Positions 48,632 to 60,499 of a DNA stretch of 64,000 nucleotides are shown here, piece by piece. The position numbers and the translations under genes are program-made. The number at the start of each line of letters is the position of its first letter. Positions within the stretch are counted from its first letter, which is position 1. The notes under the pieces are model-generated. The model ran no database searches and had not been told where the DNA came from. It worked only from the letters and a program-made list of their open reading frames with translations. Origin of the DNA: Talinum fruticosum (lineage: Eukaryota; Streptophyta; Magnoliopsida; Caryophyllales; Talinaceae); the NCBI GenBank assembly GCA_021018815.1, contig JAITYX010000007.1, positions 4,155,001 to 4,219,000 on the forward strand, written 5' to 3'.

Positions 48632-48641
48632 CCTTATATAG
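48632..48641 (-). promoter_or_regulatory. 35S-like TATA box of the caulimovirid
   Basis: CTATATAAGG on the minus strand, followed by AAAC. It closely resembles the TATA region of caulimovirid pregenomic promoters and lies at the end of the viral segment distal to the primer-binding site, as expected. Confidence 0.5.
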
Positions 48642-48809
48642 AGGAGATAGGATACATAAGATGCCCTAATGGCTATAGTACACATACTATTATATAATTT
48701 GTCCGGCATGGCTATAGTAAATGCAATAATACAATGATACATTATTGAAAACAAGACATACCGACATAAAATACATAGCTACTTGAATGGTGCTGCAACC
48801 TTTTTTTTT

Positions 48810-49500
48810 TTTAGCACTCAATTATTATCATTGAAATTCTTCATTCCTTCATCTCTAATTACTCTTTCCAACTCATCATCATCAATTTTAAAATCAAGAC
48901 ATTCAGGACTCCATCATAAGAATAAAGCATGTACATATAGTTTTACTTCTTGAGATAAAATTTTCCAACTCCAACTTCAAATAAATAATCATCAATATCT
49001 TCGGAAATGACATCATTATCTTCTAAGTATTCCTTCCATTCGACTACATATCCAAATGTAGTATTTTCGTAGTGCATCGATTTACGACCTCTTTTAATCA
49101 TGAACCACATTGGATGATACATATTGAAGAATTTAATGGCTCTTGCTAAAGCAGGATTAGTAACTATCCTCTGTCATTCAAGAATCCAATTAGACTCTAA
49201 ATTCATTGAATCTTCTATATCAACCACTTGAACTAAATAATGAAATGGCTTAATTTTTTCCATCTTCAAATTCTATGACGAGTGCACTCGAATACGTGCA
49301 TATGTCAATACTAGCAAATAAAGGTGGAGTTGTCGAGTCCTTCATTTGTGGTGAAAATCCAATGGATCTTTTTGAACATGGATCTTTGAAACTTGTTCAA
49401 TCTTAAGAGAAAAGGGCTATCAGTGTCTGGAATCCTTCATCCAAAACAAGCTACCATTCCATATTTCTATGCATCTATTAAGGGATCATTTGGTTGAATT
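48810..49500 (-). pseudogene. Degenerate coding zone after RNase H, possible transactivator ORF
   Basis: A minus-strand frame with few stops between about 49,270 and 48,830, acidic and aromatic-rich (for example WKEYLEDNDVISEDIDDYLF near 48,985-49,045). In several caulimovirid genera an inclusion-body/transactivator ORF lies here, between the polymerase and the promoter. I cannot confirm a domain, so this is positional inference. Confidence 0.3.
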
Positions 49501-49864
49501 GTTTTATATATTCTTAATCCTTCTATTCTAGATTTATCACGCAAAGTTATTTATTATGATCCCCATAATTCCCATATATGATAGGAATAATTGTTCCAAT
49601 GATCAATGACACTTGCATGCCATTTTCGAACCATTTCTATGGACATGTCCTCTTATTTTTTGTTTTGAATGTCTAAAGGATTCTTCAAGTAGTAAGTTTG
49701 CATTTGTAAGAGGTTCAATCTCTCGACTACTAAATAGTGGGAATAAGTCGGACCTCACCGGCATCTTTTTACTTGAAATAATACTAAGGTATCTATGTGA
49801 ATTTAGTATAAAGTTACACGTATTTTAGTCATAATTACACTTTTATTTATTTGATTCCGGTTGG

Positions 49865-51113
49865 GCACTAGTTTGGCCATATTTAACATAGGCTAACTCT
49901 CGCATAAGACTATCGGCCAAAGAGTTCTTTGATCCCGTATATGTTCAATAGAAAAGAAAAATTGGTTAAGCTACAATTGACAATACAGGAGCCTTCTTTG
50001 CGCTTGCATATTGATAAATTCTTTTTCACAAAAACAAGTATTCCTTTGCAATCATTTCGAATAAGAAAAGGTTTTGAGGATAAAAAATTAAGAAATTTTC
50101 AATTTCCCGTATCACAACAAGAATCTTTTTTCCATCATAGAATAATTGCATTCAACTTTGTTAAAACTTCCACTGCAATATTTACATGGTTTTTCTCCTT
50201 CTTTAATTTTGAGCACTCGCACTCCAATGCTCGTTGATAGGATCTATCTCAAGAAACAGATCATCTTCATCGTTAGGCAAATTTAGAACATGAAGATTTT
50301 TGCATAACTTTTTGAACTTTTGCACAATCATTAAATCATTATTAATCCAAGGCCAACTTAACTCTTTTTAAGCTTTCATTGTAAATGTTTTCTTAATTTG
50401 GAAAGATCTTTAATAAAATTTGAGGCATGCGTGAGACATCCTAAAAACCTTTCTAACTGTTTTCTATCTTTAATTTTTTCAAAAATTTTTCTATTTTTTT
50501 CTAGGATATGCTTATGTAAAATTACTTTTCCTACCTTGATCTCTAAACCTAAAAACTTTATTTCTTGTTCGGCAAATATACATTGATTTTTATTAAGAAT
50601 AATGTCATGATCAATACATCTTTGGGTAACAGCTTAGTATACCAATTTTGTGTTATTCATTCGTATTTGAAATATTTGAGGTGCAGTCTTTAGACCAACT
50701 TGCATTACAAGCCACTCGTAATATCCTTGGGGGGTACTAAAAGCGGTTAAAGGGATACTTTTTTTATCCATTTTTATTTGCCAATATCCGCATTTGCAGT
50801 TCATTTTAGAGAACTAAGAAGCATACTAAAATCTATTAAAAAGGACAGTCTTATTAGGGATATAATAACCATCAAAGAAGGTATTATCATTAAGTTTTTT
50901 GTAAGTAAGTACCATTCTATCTTTATCTCTCTTTTCTTCAGAATGATTCATTACCATGAATACAAGTCCGGTGTAAGGACTTTTACTATTCCTAATTAAA
51001 TCTTTTTCTAGGAGTTCTTTAATTTGTTTATCAAATTCTTGAATAGCTTGGTGGGTATACATCATTTGTTTGACTCGGATAATGGTATTAGGATTTATTA
51101 ATGTAATTTTCAT
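49865..51113 (-). pseudogene. Caulimovirid reverse transcriptase and RNase H, broken
   Basis: The N-terminal part (50,826-51,113) is open for 95 codons and holds the entry region of a caulimovirid reverse transcriptase (KLNDNTFFDGYYIPNKT). Further on, the fingers-palm part and the region just before the active site are legible near 50,660-50,700, but the YxDD catalytic block is not found. The frame passes directly to the sequence that normally follows it, indicating a small deletion. RNase H is recognisable from about 50,220 to 49,870 (ends SLADSLMREL), with stops. The enzyme would copy the pregenomic RNA into DNA in an intact virus. This copy cannot. Confidence 0.7.
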
Positions 51114-51620
51114 AAATGTATTATCTTTATCCCAAAATTTAGAGGACTATCGGGATAGAGTTCTTTATATAATGTTTCTTGTTGCTCAATAATTTTCTCT
51201 TTAATGTTAAGCTCAAGTAGAGAAATTTCTAAAGTAGTTTCCCGCTGAGTGGATATTAGGTTCCCATCATGCTTGTTGCATGTAAACTCAATTGTATGAT
51301 GAGTATAAGCCTTATTTAGTTTATCATTAGCGACAGAGTAACCATTTATGGTGAATATAATTTCGCTTGTGGTTTGGGTGCATGGATGACACAACCTTTG
51401 AAAATTATTGCCAATCATCATATCGTGTGATGGTTAGTTGGTTGTCCATAATACTAGTATTAGACACTTTTTTCATAATTTTATTGGGCTTACTTACTTG
51501 TAAAGGATTCTTTGCTTCTTCCATATGAAATATGGAAATAATGATATTTTTCAAAGCATACGGAACAACCATTATCAATATAAGCACATAATTCATAGTT
51601 CTTATATCCTTCTAAGAATA
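51110..51620 (-). pseudogene. Caulimovirid aspartic protease region, broken
   Basis: Immediately upstream of the reverse transcriptase. The active-site segment near 51,555-51,590 reads AYIDNGCSVC, with asparagine where the D-T/S-G triad has threonine or serine. The following 51,110-51,421 frame begins with IGNNFQRL, which matches the part of caulimovirid proteases after the flap. A frame change separates the two. Confidence 0.55.
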
Positions 51621-51649
51621 TATTTACTAGAATATAAATGTTATTAGGA

Positions 51650-52560
51650 TTGGCTTAGTGATCTCATATGAGATCTCTATGGTCAAATGGTTTAACTCGT
51701 CTTCATAAATTCACTAATTAATGGTTCTTGTCTTATAACCAATGACCTTTTGATCTCAACAGGTGCTTCCATTTACACTTTGTCATGTAGTTTCGTAACT
51801 TATGCTACTCATTTCACTCGGTCATACTAATTGTGTCATCTTCCTTGGCTGATGAGGTCCTTTCTTCCCATTGAGGTTTTTTGCTTATACTTGTTAAATG
51901 AGGTTTTTCCTTCCATTATAATGTACTACTCATACTTCTCAATAGCTAGGAATTTTACGGTTAGTTTTCTATTCTCATCAATTTTGATAATATTTTCCTT
52001 ATTATGATTAATTTTTGTTGGATCGGAGAAACTACTAACCCGATGAGATCTTTCAATTATTATTTCTTATAGATTTGATTTGATCCTTTGGATTGTCTGC
52101 TTAGGGATAGGACACTCAAATTTATCGACTTCTATCATAGTTATTTTAGTTTTAGGATCTATAGTATTATCGAATTTATAAATGATTTTATAGAATATTC
52201 TTAAAGGATAACCACTATTGTCTTTATTTTTAGAGAGAAGAAATTCTTAGCAAATTCATCCTTTAGGCTTACATAATATCCAGGTCGACAATTAAAACAA
52301 ACGGAACCATTACACAAATTGGTTTTTATTCGTGTGATTAGTTGATTATCAAACTTCGTGTGCCTAATATCACAGAGTAAAGCATAAAAGTCAATATCTT
52401 TACCATAATATTGTAATGGTGTGATATATACTTGAACACTCCTAACATGGATCTATCTATATCTTTTATCCTTATACGCTTAAGGATATTATCCCAATTA
52501 ATGAGATTAACTTCGCCAACATCATATTCACGAGTCTTTAATTTCATCTCCTTCCATCAT
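51650..52560 (-). pseudogene. Caulimovirid movement protein (30K family), broken
   Basis: The minus-strand translation between 52,560 and 52,080 shows QVYITPLQYYGKDIDF and, further on, a CFNCRPGYY segment, features I associate with the 30K-type movement protein of caulimovirids that lines plasmodesmata. The frame is shifted at least once and contains stops. It lies between the coat-like region and the protease. Confidence 0.5.
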
Positions 52561-52810
52561 TTCACACACATATTTGTTCTTAAGTTAAAATAAAGAATTC
52601 TTGTATATCATATCTCTAGAGATAATAGGGTTCACCCAATCTCATTCAACTTCGACATTTTCATTTTCATATTCATAATCTATGACAATCTTCAAGCATG
52701 CAAATTTCCTAGGGTGATTTTATTACTTTTCATCATGAAACTATTTCTTCATATTCATTGTGTACATATTCATCTTCCATGACAATTTCAACAATTCCTT
52801 TATTGTTTTT

Positions 52811-54330
52811 TGAAGGTTTGCTCTTGGAGAGTCTTAGTCACCCTAGAGGGGGTGAATAGGGTGATGAGGAAATTAAACAATAAATGGAGGGTTAAAGTTT
52901 CAATTGAATAATCAAGACTGTCCGAGTCTAGATTGGACTCGAAAAGTATCAACTCGAAATTATGTGGAAAACCTTCTGGGGCAAAAGCCACGGCCAGTGC
53001 TAATCCAAGCACCAAGTCAAATCCACTATTTTGAATCCACAAAATACAGTAGACTCGACTCAACCATAATTGCTCCCTTAGACAATTCCTTACAAAGTTT
53101 TCTTAGACTCGAAGTTCCCTTATCCGATCTAGTACTTCCTAACCGAGGTAACCTTTACAGTTAGGAACAACTAAGCTGAGTTAACTCTTACAGCTTAGTC
53201 AAGGGACCTTACTTAGAGAGTAAGAAAGAGTTTGTGACTGATTACAAAACTTTACAACTCGTAAAAAGTGTTAAGTACGGACTTGGAGTTGTAAGATGAA
53301 GATTGAATGAGTATTATACAAAGCGATATAATTTCAGCAATGGGTTCAGCAAGCTTCAAGTCTTGTGAAGTGGCTTCTATTTATAGGTGACCAAGCAGAT
53401 TAGCCGTTGTGACTATCTTCCGATTAGAAGTCCTTTGTGACCGTTGCAGCGGTTCTTCCGAGTCGCTTAGAAAAGATCCGTTGAGATGTGAATGTTGTGC
53501 AACGGCTCTTGACACCTTAGGATGTCCCAATCCACTGGTGGTGTCCGAAAAGTAGGGTGGAAACCACCGTTGACCTTAGCGTTGAAGATTTCTAGTTTTG
53601 GAAACAGATAACCCCGACATAGTGTCCGGACCTTGGTCGAAGTAGAAAAAGCCTTGTCTGCTGGTGATTGACGAGCTTGAAGCCGATTACTTTTGTAATT
53701 CAAAAGTAGGATAACCTCGTTTAGATAACCTACAAAAGTAAACCAATTTTGGTTCTTAAAGTGTAAAATACTTTGGTCCAAGATTAGGCACACATAATAA
53801 TTTAATTAAGATCATTAAGTGCATAATTATCGAGTCCTAGAAGAGTGGAATTTTCCGAGTCTAATATTCATTATACTCAAATTCCATCCGAGTCGATCTA
53901 GAGAAAGATCAAGTTATAGAAGAGAATATCGAGTATGAGTACTTGATCTAGACAAATATATTTCACTCAAAACATGCTCGACTTAGAAAGTTGAATTAAC
54001 GCTGTAATTCACTTTATCTTAGAATATGAAGTCAAGAACTTAGTTTGAAAGAGTTAGAGTGAATGTTTAATCACGCGATAAATCTGAGTGATGTCCGAGT
54101 GACTCGGAACCATCGAGTGAATTGATGAACAAGAGTATGCTTTTGAGTATGTCGAATCGAATGAAAACATATACATTAGTTTCCGTAACACTCGTAAAAG
54201 TTTCTATAACACTCATAAAAGTTTCTATAACACTCATAATGACTTGTAATCAAAACATAGAAGGGATGAAGTTTGTACCTGATTCCTTGATAGTACTCAA
54301 AATGATATAAATGTAGAATCCGAGTCTTTA
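52811..54330 (-). mobile_element. Solo LTR of the SIRE-like copia family
   Basis: TGAAGGTTTGCTCTTGGAGA to CGAGTCTTTA, the same sequence plan as the LTRs at 25.8 and 34.9 kb across its whole 1.52 kb, including the TATA box (TATAAATA on the minus strand, 53,378-53,385). No internal retrotransposon sequence adjoins it. TTTTT flanks both sides (52,806-52,810 and 54,331-54,335), compatible with a 5-bp duplication but low in information. Caulimovirid coding sequence continues on both sides, so it inserted into the viral copy and then recombined to a solo LTR. Confidence 0.85.
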
Positions 54331-54339
54331 TTTTTTAAT

Positions 54340-54790
54340 ACAAGGTCGAGTGCTTCATCTTCGCTAAGCTCAACATAATCTAAATTTTCTAAGGTTTCGA
54401 TGAGCTTATGTTTTTTTTTTCTATTTTTACAGCTTGTTGCCATAATGCCCTATTTCTCCACACGTCCAACACTTACAACTATTTTTCCTACCAAAAATAA
54501 GTAGTCTTTCTAAAAACCTTCTTGGTTTGGGATTTTCAGCAATTTTGTTATTATATTTTCTCATATTTTTTGCCTCTTTGTTTATGAAAGCTCTTTTTCT
54601 TATAGAACTTTAACTTTCTTCTACTTTCAGTTTTTTCCCCATTGATGTGAAATATCCCAACATGCAAGAAATTATTTCTTCATCTTCTTTTACTTCGGAT
54701 GTCTAGGCATTAATCACTAACCCATTTTCTTAAGAAATATATTCTTGTTCCTAGAGTATCTCGCAACATTTGCTTTTTCGGACCATGTAG
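54340..54790 (-). pseudogene. Caulimovirid coat-protein zinc-knuckle region
   Basis: On the minus strand near 54,425-54,475 there is a C-x2-C-x4-H knuckle (CWTCGEIGH) in which the fourth ligand position reads leucine, followed by a stop. It is flanked by lysine-rich sequence. Such a knuckle near the C-terminus of the coat protein is a caulimovirid hallmark. Confidence 0.5.
54763..54789. repeat. 27-bp direct repeat, left copy
   Basis: Begins GCAACATTTGCTTTTTCGGA and ends CCATGTA. Identical to 56,218-56,244, one copy on each side of the insertion. Confidence 0.9.
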
Positions 54791-56210
54791 GGCCAAAAAC
54801 TTAACAGGCCACAAGCGCACGGTATATGATTGTAGGTAGCTAAGGTCGATCTCACAAGGACTCGATCTAGCAACGCACTAAACTAGCCCTCTACTAAATT
54901 GTTAAGCAAATCATATTTCGATTGGTTGTTTCTCTAAACTAGTTCTAACTATTAAAATTAAGAAAACTAATCTAGACTTAAATCAATGGGTAAAAACATA
55001 TAGGGATTTGCTTTCCTAACAATGAGTTTGATTACTAAAACATAATTTGTACAATCATTCTTTCAAATGAATCAAGGATCATTAATCACAAAATTCTACC
55101 GCTCTTTCGATACTTAATAGAATTGCTCTAATTAACCTATCAAACAACTTTCGTATGCCTTTTAAGTTAATCAAAGTTAGAGATTTTAAGTTATCAAAGT
55201 GATCCTCTAATTTACTAATCTTTTCTCAAATTTCATAAACTAGGTAGAAAGGTTGGTTGTCGGATTATTCTATTTCACGTTTCAATACATGATAGATTAT
55301 TCTCTAAACACAAGTATTCTAGGCCTTCAAAACACTCATGAACATAATAAACACAATCTTCTATTGATCAAAATAAGAATTCAAGCACAAATTATGGAAA
55401 ACTAATCAAACTTCATTGTTTCGGATTACAAATCCCTAGATAAACTAAAACTACTCACACATTATTATTGAAAGCTTAAATAAAATCCAATACATGGAAA
55501 TCAAACCTCAAATAGCAAGAAACGAAGAAGTAAGATGATAGACTTGAAATACTCCACTTGAATCTCTCGACTTCGAATGGAAACCCGCAATCGCTTGAGT
55601 CTTCTTCTTTGATCTTCAAAATTTTGTTTGATATGGATAAAGGTAGGATAATTGCAATGGATGAGTGGTGGATGAACTATGGATAGATGCGGGAATGGAT
55701 TCGGACTGGATGCCTCAAAAACAGTCGAAAATCAGGTTAAATAAGCCACTAAGAGGCAATCAAGAGCTAAAGCCATCAAAACCGAATTGTCTCGGCAGAA
55801 TTCACCTCTAACACGGGCCATGTTCGGCAACACGGGCTACCCATGTTCGTTGCTAGCAAATGAAAACTTGACGGAAATGCTGAAAACGGGTCGTGTACAT
55901 CGACACGGCCAACCCGTGTTCGATGCAAAGGCTCCTGGGTAAGCTCATCTCCTGGAAGTGCAGACTTCGACAAATCAAGGGGAACGACCATTTTGACTAC
56001 AAAGTTGGACCGTGTTGGCCTTCTTTATGCTTAAAACACTCACTAATCTCGGGAATACTTGGTATTGGTAATCAAATTTCCACAATCATCTCAAAATACC
56101 AAAACACAAGCATAAAATTGAAATAGAGCATAAACATACTCCAATTAACCGAATTTCCCAAAGAAAAGCATCAAAACGCCTAAAAACTAATGCATTTCAT
56201 GCACTTATCA
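54787..56210 (-). mobile_element. LTR-like insertion in the caulimovirid (Ty3/gypsy-type solo LTR?)
   Basis: About 1.42 kb starting TGTAGGGCC and ending GCACTTATCA on the plus strand. The reverse complement begins TGATAAGTGCATGAAATGCA, a start seen in LTRs of some plant Ty3/gypsy elements, and near its end it has TGTGAGATCGACCTTAGC. There is no coding sequence and no internal domain. The flanking direct repeat is 27 bp and does not fit the 5-bp duplication of retroelement integration, so the formation mechanism is unclear. The frames at 55,776-55,991 and 55,893-56,126 are not credible genes. Confidence 0.5.
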
Positions 56211-56217
56211 AGTATTT

Positions 56218-56244
56218 GCAACATTTGCTTTTTCGGACCATGTA
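56218..56244. repeat. 27-bp direct repeat, right copy
   Basis: Identical to 54,763-54,789. An AGTAT word also precedes both copies within 3 bases. Confidence 0.9.
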
Positions 56245-56323
56245 ACATATATCTCATTAACTATTGAATTAATAGGGTATGGAAGTTTGTCGTAGAACAT
56301 TCCTAAATTAGTAGGATTACTTG

Positions 56324-56576
56324 GATTTTAATATCTCGAACTTTAGGTCATTTTGTTCATAATATCTTGAACTATTGATTGATCTCATAATATCCTCATA
56401 TTTAACACTAATATTTTTTAATAACCAATACTCGTGAAAAGAAAATAATTAGTGTTTTGAAATTGGACGACTAAGGTTAGTTTTTTAAGGTATGAGATAT
56501 TAAAAATATTAGTATCAAAGATGGCATAATGCCCTATTTCTCCACACGTGCAACTAAAGTTTGAGATATTAAAATC
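56324..56576. mobile_element. MITE with 23-bp inverted ends
   Basis: The left end GATTTTAATATCTCGAACTT plus TAG (56,324-56,346) matches the reverse complement of 56,554-56,576 at 22 of 23 positions. It is 253 bp with no coding potential. Just inside the right end, 56,525-56,554 repeats 30 bases of the zinc-knuckle region at 54,441-54,470 with one mismatch. Confidence 0.7.
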
Positions 56577-56599
56577 TAATAAGCGAAATTAGTATCGTT

Positions 56600-57780
56600 G
56601 TGACCAATTTTGTAGTAATGCAAAGCTAAATTTTACTAAGTAATTCTCCAAGTACATCATATCCTATAGTTATATGTTATTTATTTTTCTTTTCCACTCT
56701 CTAGCCTTTTCTTCATAATCAATTCTAGCACCTATAAATTTATTTTTAATTTCCTTACATAAAGCTTTGAACATAGTAGTCGGGAATCTATTACTCTCAA
56801 CTTCGTTTTTCCTTGTTCATCTAGTGAATCATACCAATCAACAATAGTACAGGAAAAGTTATGTTTGATATAATTAAGGAAATTTTCAGTTGTCCATGTC
56901 ATAATAAGGTTTAAGACACTATTTATTCCACGTTTTCAATATTCGAATATTTCTTCCCTATTATGAACTTCATATATGTTTAAGACACTATTCATTCCAT
57001 GTTTCCAATATTCGAAAATTATTTTCTTAGGGATGAATTCAAAAGTGAAATTTGTTGTGCTTCCAGCAAGGACATGCCTTGTTTGAAGGAAATTTGTATT
57101 TCTTCAAGATGATTGTCCAACTTCTTCAGGTTTAAGAACTACATTGTTTACCAAATTGGATTCAAAGTCTTCATCATTAAGCTTTTCTCCAATCTCATTA
57201 AATTCACCTTTTTCTACCATTTTTTCATACTTCCTATTTAATCTTCTTTTTACTTCTTTCAATGGTAGGGTGTTAATTTCATTCAGTTTAATAAGATTCA
57301 TTTGTTGATAGATTTCTTTTTCAAGATAGAGATAATTCGTTTTTTCTTAAGAGATATTGAAATTTCTTGTTTATCAATAGTAGCATTATCTTGTTTAATA
57401 CTTATGGATATTGTTCATTACCAAACATTTTTTTAAGTTTATCTAGATTATACTCTTTAAACTCCATTTTCTTTTTCTAATGTTTCTTCAATAGCTAGCT
57501 TTTCTTCAACTTTTAGGGTCTTTAACTCTTGCAAAGAAAATTGGATTTTGCTTTTAAGATTTTGAAATGGGTATTTATGTTAAAAAGGTACACTCTTACC
57601 TAGATCAACCTTACTACTACTATGTCAGACTTTGTTAATTAACAAATGCATTATAGATAATTATTTTTTAATTTCCTTAATCTCAGCCTTAATATTCTAT
57701 AACTCAATTTTTAACTCCAAAATTGTGTTGGTGATATAGTTTAATTGTGGAATTACAGATGAAGGTCCTTCAGGAGCATG
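56600..57780 (-). pseudogene. Caulimovirid coat-protein N-terminal/coiled-coil region
   Basis: Minus-strand, lysine- and glutamate-rich, with helical heptad-like segments (57,104-57,301 open for 65 codons; another near 57,460-57,560). Frames are broken. Its position between the primer-binding-like site and the zinc knuckle fits the N-terminal half of a caulimovirid coat polyprotein. Sequence alone is not diagnostic. Confidence 0.35.
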
Positions 57781-57892
57781 CACAATATGAGTAAACTTCG
57801 AACTCGACAAGCGGATGATAATTCAAACATTAATTATATTAATTTATTGGAATTAATCATCACTAATTATAATTATTAATATGAAAACCTAG

Positions 57893-57904
57893 GCTATGAT
57901 CCCC
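57893..57904 (-). other. Degenerate primer-binding site of the caulimovirid
   Basis: The minus strand reads GGGGATCATAGC, 9 of 12 matches to TGGTATCAGAGC (initiator-methionine tRNA complement), at the upstream edge of the viral coding sequence. Such a match can arise by chance; position is the main support. Confidence 0.3.
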
Positions 57905-57910
57905 GATAAA

Positions 57911-60186
57911 ACAATTCTCTCGGTAATTTTAAGATATAATATAACAATAACAATAACAATGCATATAATATAATTTATACAATTAACTTAATATCGGTGT
58001 CAAACATAAAGAAGAGAAAAAGTTAGGGATAGCAAATAAAACTTCTAAAAATTTAGGGGCAGCAGATGTGAATAAAAATAGTAATTTTGGTTCCGTTTTA
58101 TAGTTTATACCAAAAGATAAAGAGATCTTATTTATTCTTTTTGAAAAATATGGGTCTATTAAATAGATGACACCATAACTGAGGGTTCTTTTTTGTTATT
58201 TGTCCATATATACAAGGCTAAAACACTAAAAAAGCTACTTCAAGCCTAATTCAATCTTCAAACACCAGTTCAGCAAATAATTATATTTAATTTAGTGTTT
58301 TAGTTCAAACGTTTTCATCTTATACAATCTAAATATGTATAATTAATGAATGAATGTCAACAATACTACAATTAATGGCTCATTTGATTGGATGTTATTA
58401 ATTATGCAATGTAATTAAAGTGATTATATTACCACATTAGGTTTACTAAAAGGAAATGTAATCAAATTTACATTGTTATTATAATTATCGAAGGGATGTA
58501 ATCAAATTGACTTGGACTTTTCCAAGGAAACCCATAACACTAATCAGGGCCGACCCAAGGTGAGCAAAACTCAATACTTATTGCTGCTCCTTTACTTCTG
58601 GCTACTACTCCACTCCTTGCTCTACTTGGACAATGGTAGATATCATGGAATCCCCCTCTTTCTCTCTCCTTTTTCCCTCTTTCTCCTCACATAGATTTCT
58701 TTTGCTTCCGTGACCGTGCTCGCAGTTGCTTCTCAAATTTTTGAAGGTAGATTTTTAGTGTTGGTTGTCTGAAAACTTCAAATGAAGTTATTTGTCTTCT
58801 TCGTTTCGAATTTCGATAAATTCTTCATCATTTCAGGCTCGAACCCCTAAAAATTATTCTCTCGCAAGAGGAATGTCACTTCTTTTGTTTAATTCATTTT
58901 CAAGGGTTTTATATATGAAAATTGATTAGAGATCTCATTTTCTAGCAAAAGGAGATGAAGCTGCATTGTTCTTTAGTTGTTGATATTCCCTTAAGGTTGA
59001 GGTGCACCCACAACAACGATCCAAGCTTTGCGATACTTATCGAATGAATTCGCTTTTAATCCTTGATTCTTTAGTTTAGTTAATGTCTTTGTGGTATTTG
59101 GTTTTGAGTTAAATTTTAAGTTTCAAAAGTAAATTGCCAAAACCAAAGCATGAAACCTAGTAGTTGCTCATTCGCTTCCTCCTTATCTTCTTATGCATCC
59201 CCTTTTAGATATGGCTTTTTGAAAGGAAAGACTCGCCAGCTTTCTCACAATTTTCGTTCTTTATTTTTTTTTGTAGAATTTTTTTCCTTTTTAGTATTAA
59301 ATTATCCCTCTTATTAGAGGTTTTTAAAAGTTGCCCCGAGCCCAATTGGCCACAATCAAGCTTTGCTCACCAAATTTGTGTTTAGTCGGGGCTCGACTCT
59401 AAACTCGGCAACTGTGAAATTTAGTCTTGTTTTGGGTTCAAATACACATTGCTCAGCTCGTTCATTTGTTTTTGCTTAAAAAGTTTCCAAATTCAATGCT
59501 ACAATCAAAGTTAAACGATCATAGATTTTCCCCTTTGATTCAAGAAACAAAGGTTAGAATCGAATATTATTAATCATGCTCTCCATAAAAGCATTTAAAA
59601 AAAAAAAGAGAGAAACTCATGAGCTAAATTGAGCCAAGTTGACTTGGGCTCGGCTCGGTATATTTTAAACCTATTCAGGATCAGCTTGACTCAAGCTTGA
59701 GATAAGCTTTGATAAGTTGAAGCCTATGGGTTCAACCAGCTGGCTCGATCTCGTATACCACTACCGCCAATTGTAAAACTCTTTTGCTCTCTTTCATTGT
59801 TAGTGTTATATTTTATTGTTAAGTTTATAAAATTTTGCATATTTTTTTTATAATGCTCAAGGAATGAATTAGGTACTACTTATATTGCATGTTAAAGTAG
59901 CAGTTCTTTATCTACGAGTATCAATAGTTCAAATATGGTTTATGTGTCATAAGAATATCTCGTTCCAAAAAACTACACTAGATTAACATACTTATTTTCG
60001 AGAAGATATTATAGGACGTTTCTAGATGTCTTCTCCAAGATGTATTATGAAAAATGATTGTAAAAAATGAGCATTCAATTTTTATAAATATAATTTCTTA
60101 ACATGGAGTTTATATTTTGATATTAGTGTTCTACATTTGTTTCTATATTGTGCTTTATATACCTTGTATACATTATACGACTAATC
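57911..60186. other. Intergenic, no gene seen
   Basis: AT-rich. The segment 59,330-59,770 has scattered GAGCC, GGCTCG and CTCGGCTCGG words like the ends of the 17.4-21.1 kb hAT element and may be a decayed relative. The frame at 58,512-58,694 is not convincing. Confidence 0.35.
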
Positions 60187-60499
60187 ATAACTATTACAAT
60201 GATAACTTTTAATGATGGACCTTTCATAATGGTTATAAAGAAACCGTTATACAAAATGAGGCAATGGTATTTTTGTAATAATCGAAAAAGGAATTGACTT
60301 TTTAACTACGGTTCGAGAAAGAACCGTAGTTAAAAATCACCTCTTGGCGTATGAGTACGGTTCTTTATAGGAACCGTTGTCATAGATTTCATATCTTGGG
60401 ATATTGACTACGGTTCTTTATAGGAACAGTTCTCATAGGTCCAATGTCTCAACCTATTGGCTTATTACAACAGCTTCTTTATAAGAAACGTTGTCATAG

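Larger units (their letters stand above)
48400..57910 (-). mobile_element. Endogenous caulimovirid (pararetrovirus) copy, nested insertions
   Basis: A decayed, nearly full-length copy of a plant pararetrovirus, read on the minus strand. From the right: a degenerate primer-binding site (about 57,893), a long charged coiled-coil and zinc-knuckle region (coat protein), a 30K-type movement protein, aspartic protease, reverse transcriptase, RNase H, a further degenerate coding zone, then a 35S-like TATA box and AATAAA signal. The order coat-movement-polymerase resembles cavemo- and solendovirus-type genomes more than badnaviruses, but the genus is inference. All reading frames are broken by stops, frameshifts and insertions, including two LTR-type sequences and a MITE. 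It therefore cannot code for a working virus. Confidence 0.7.
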
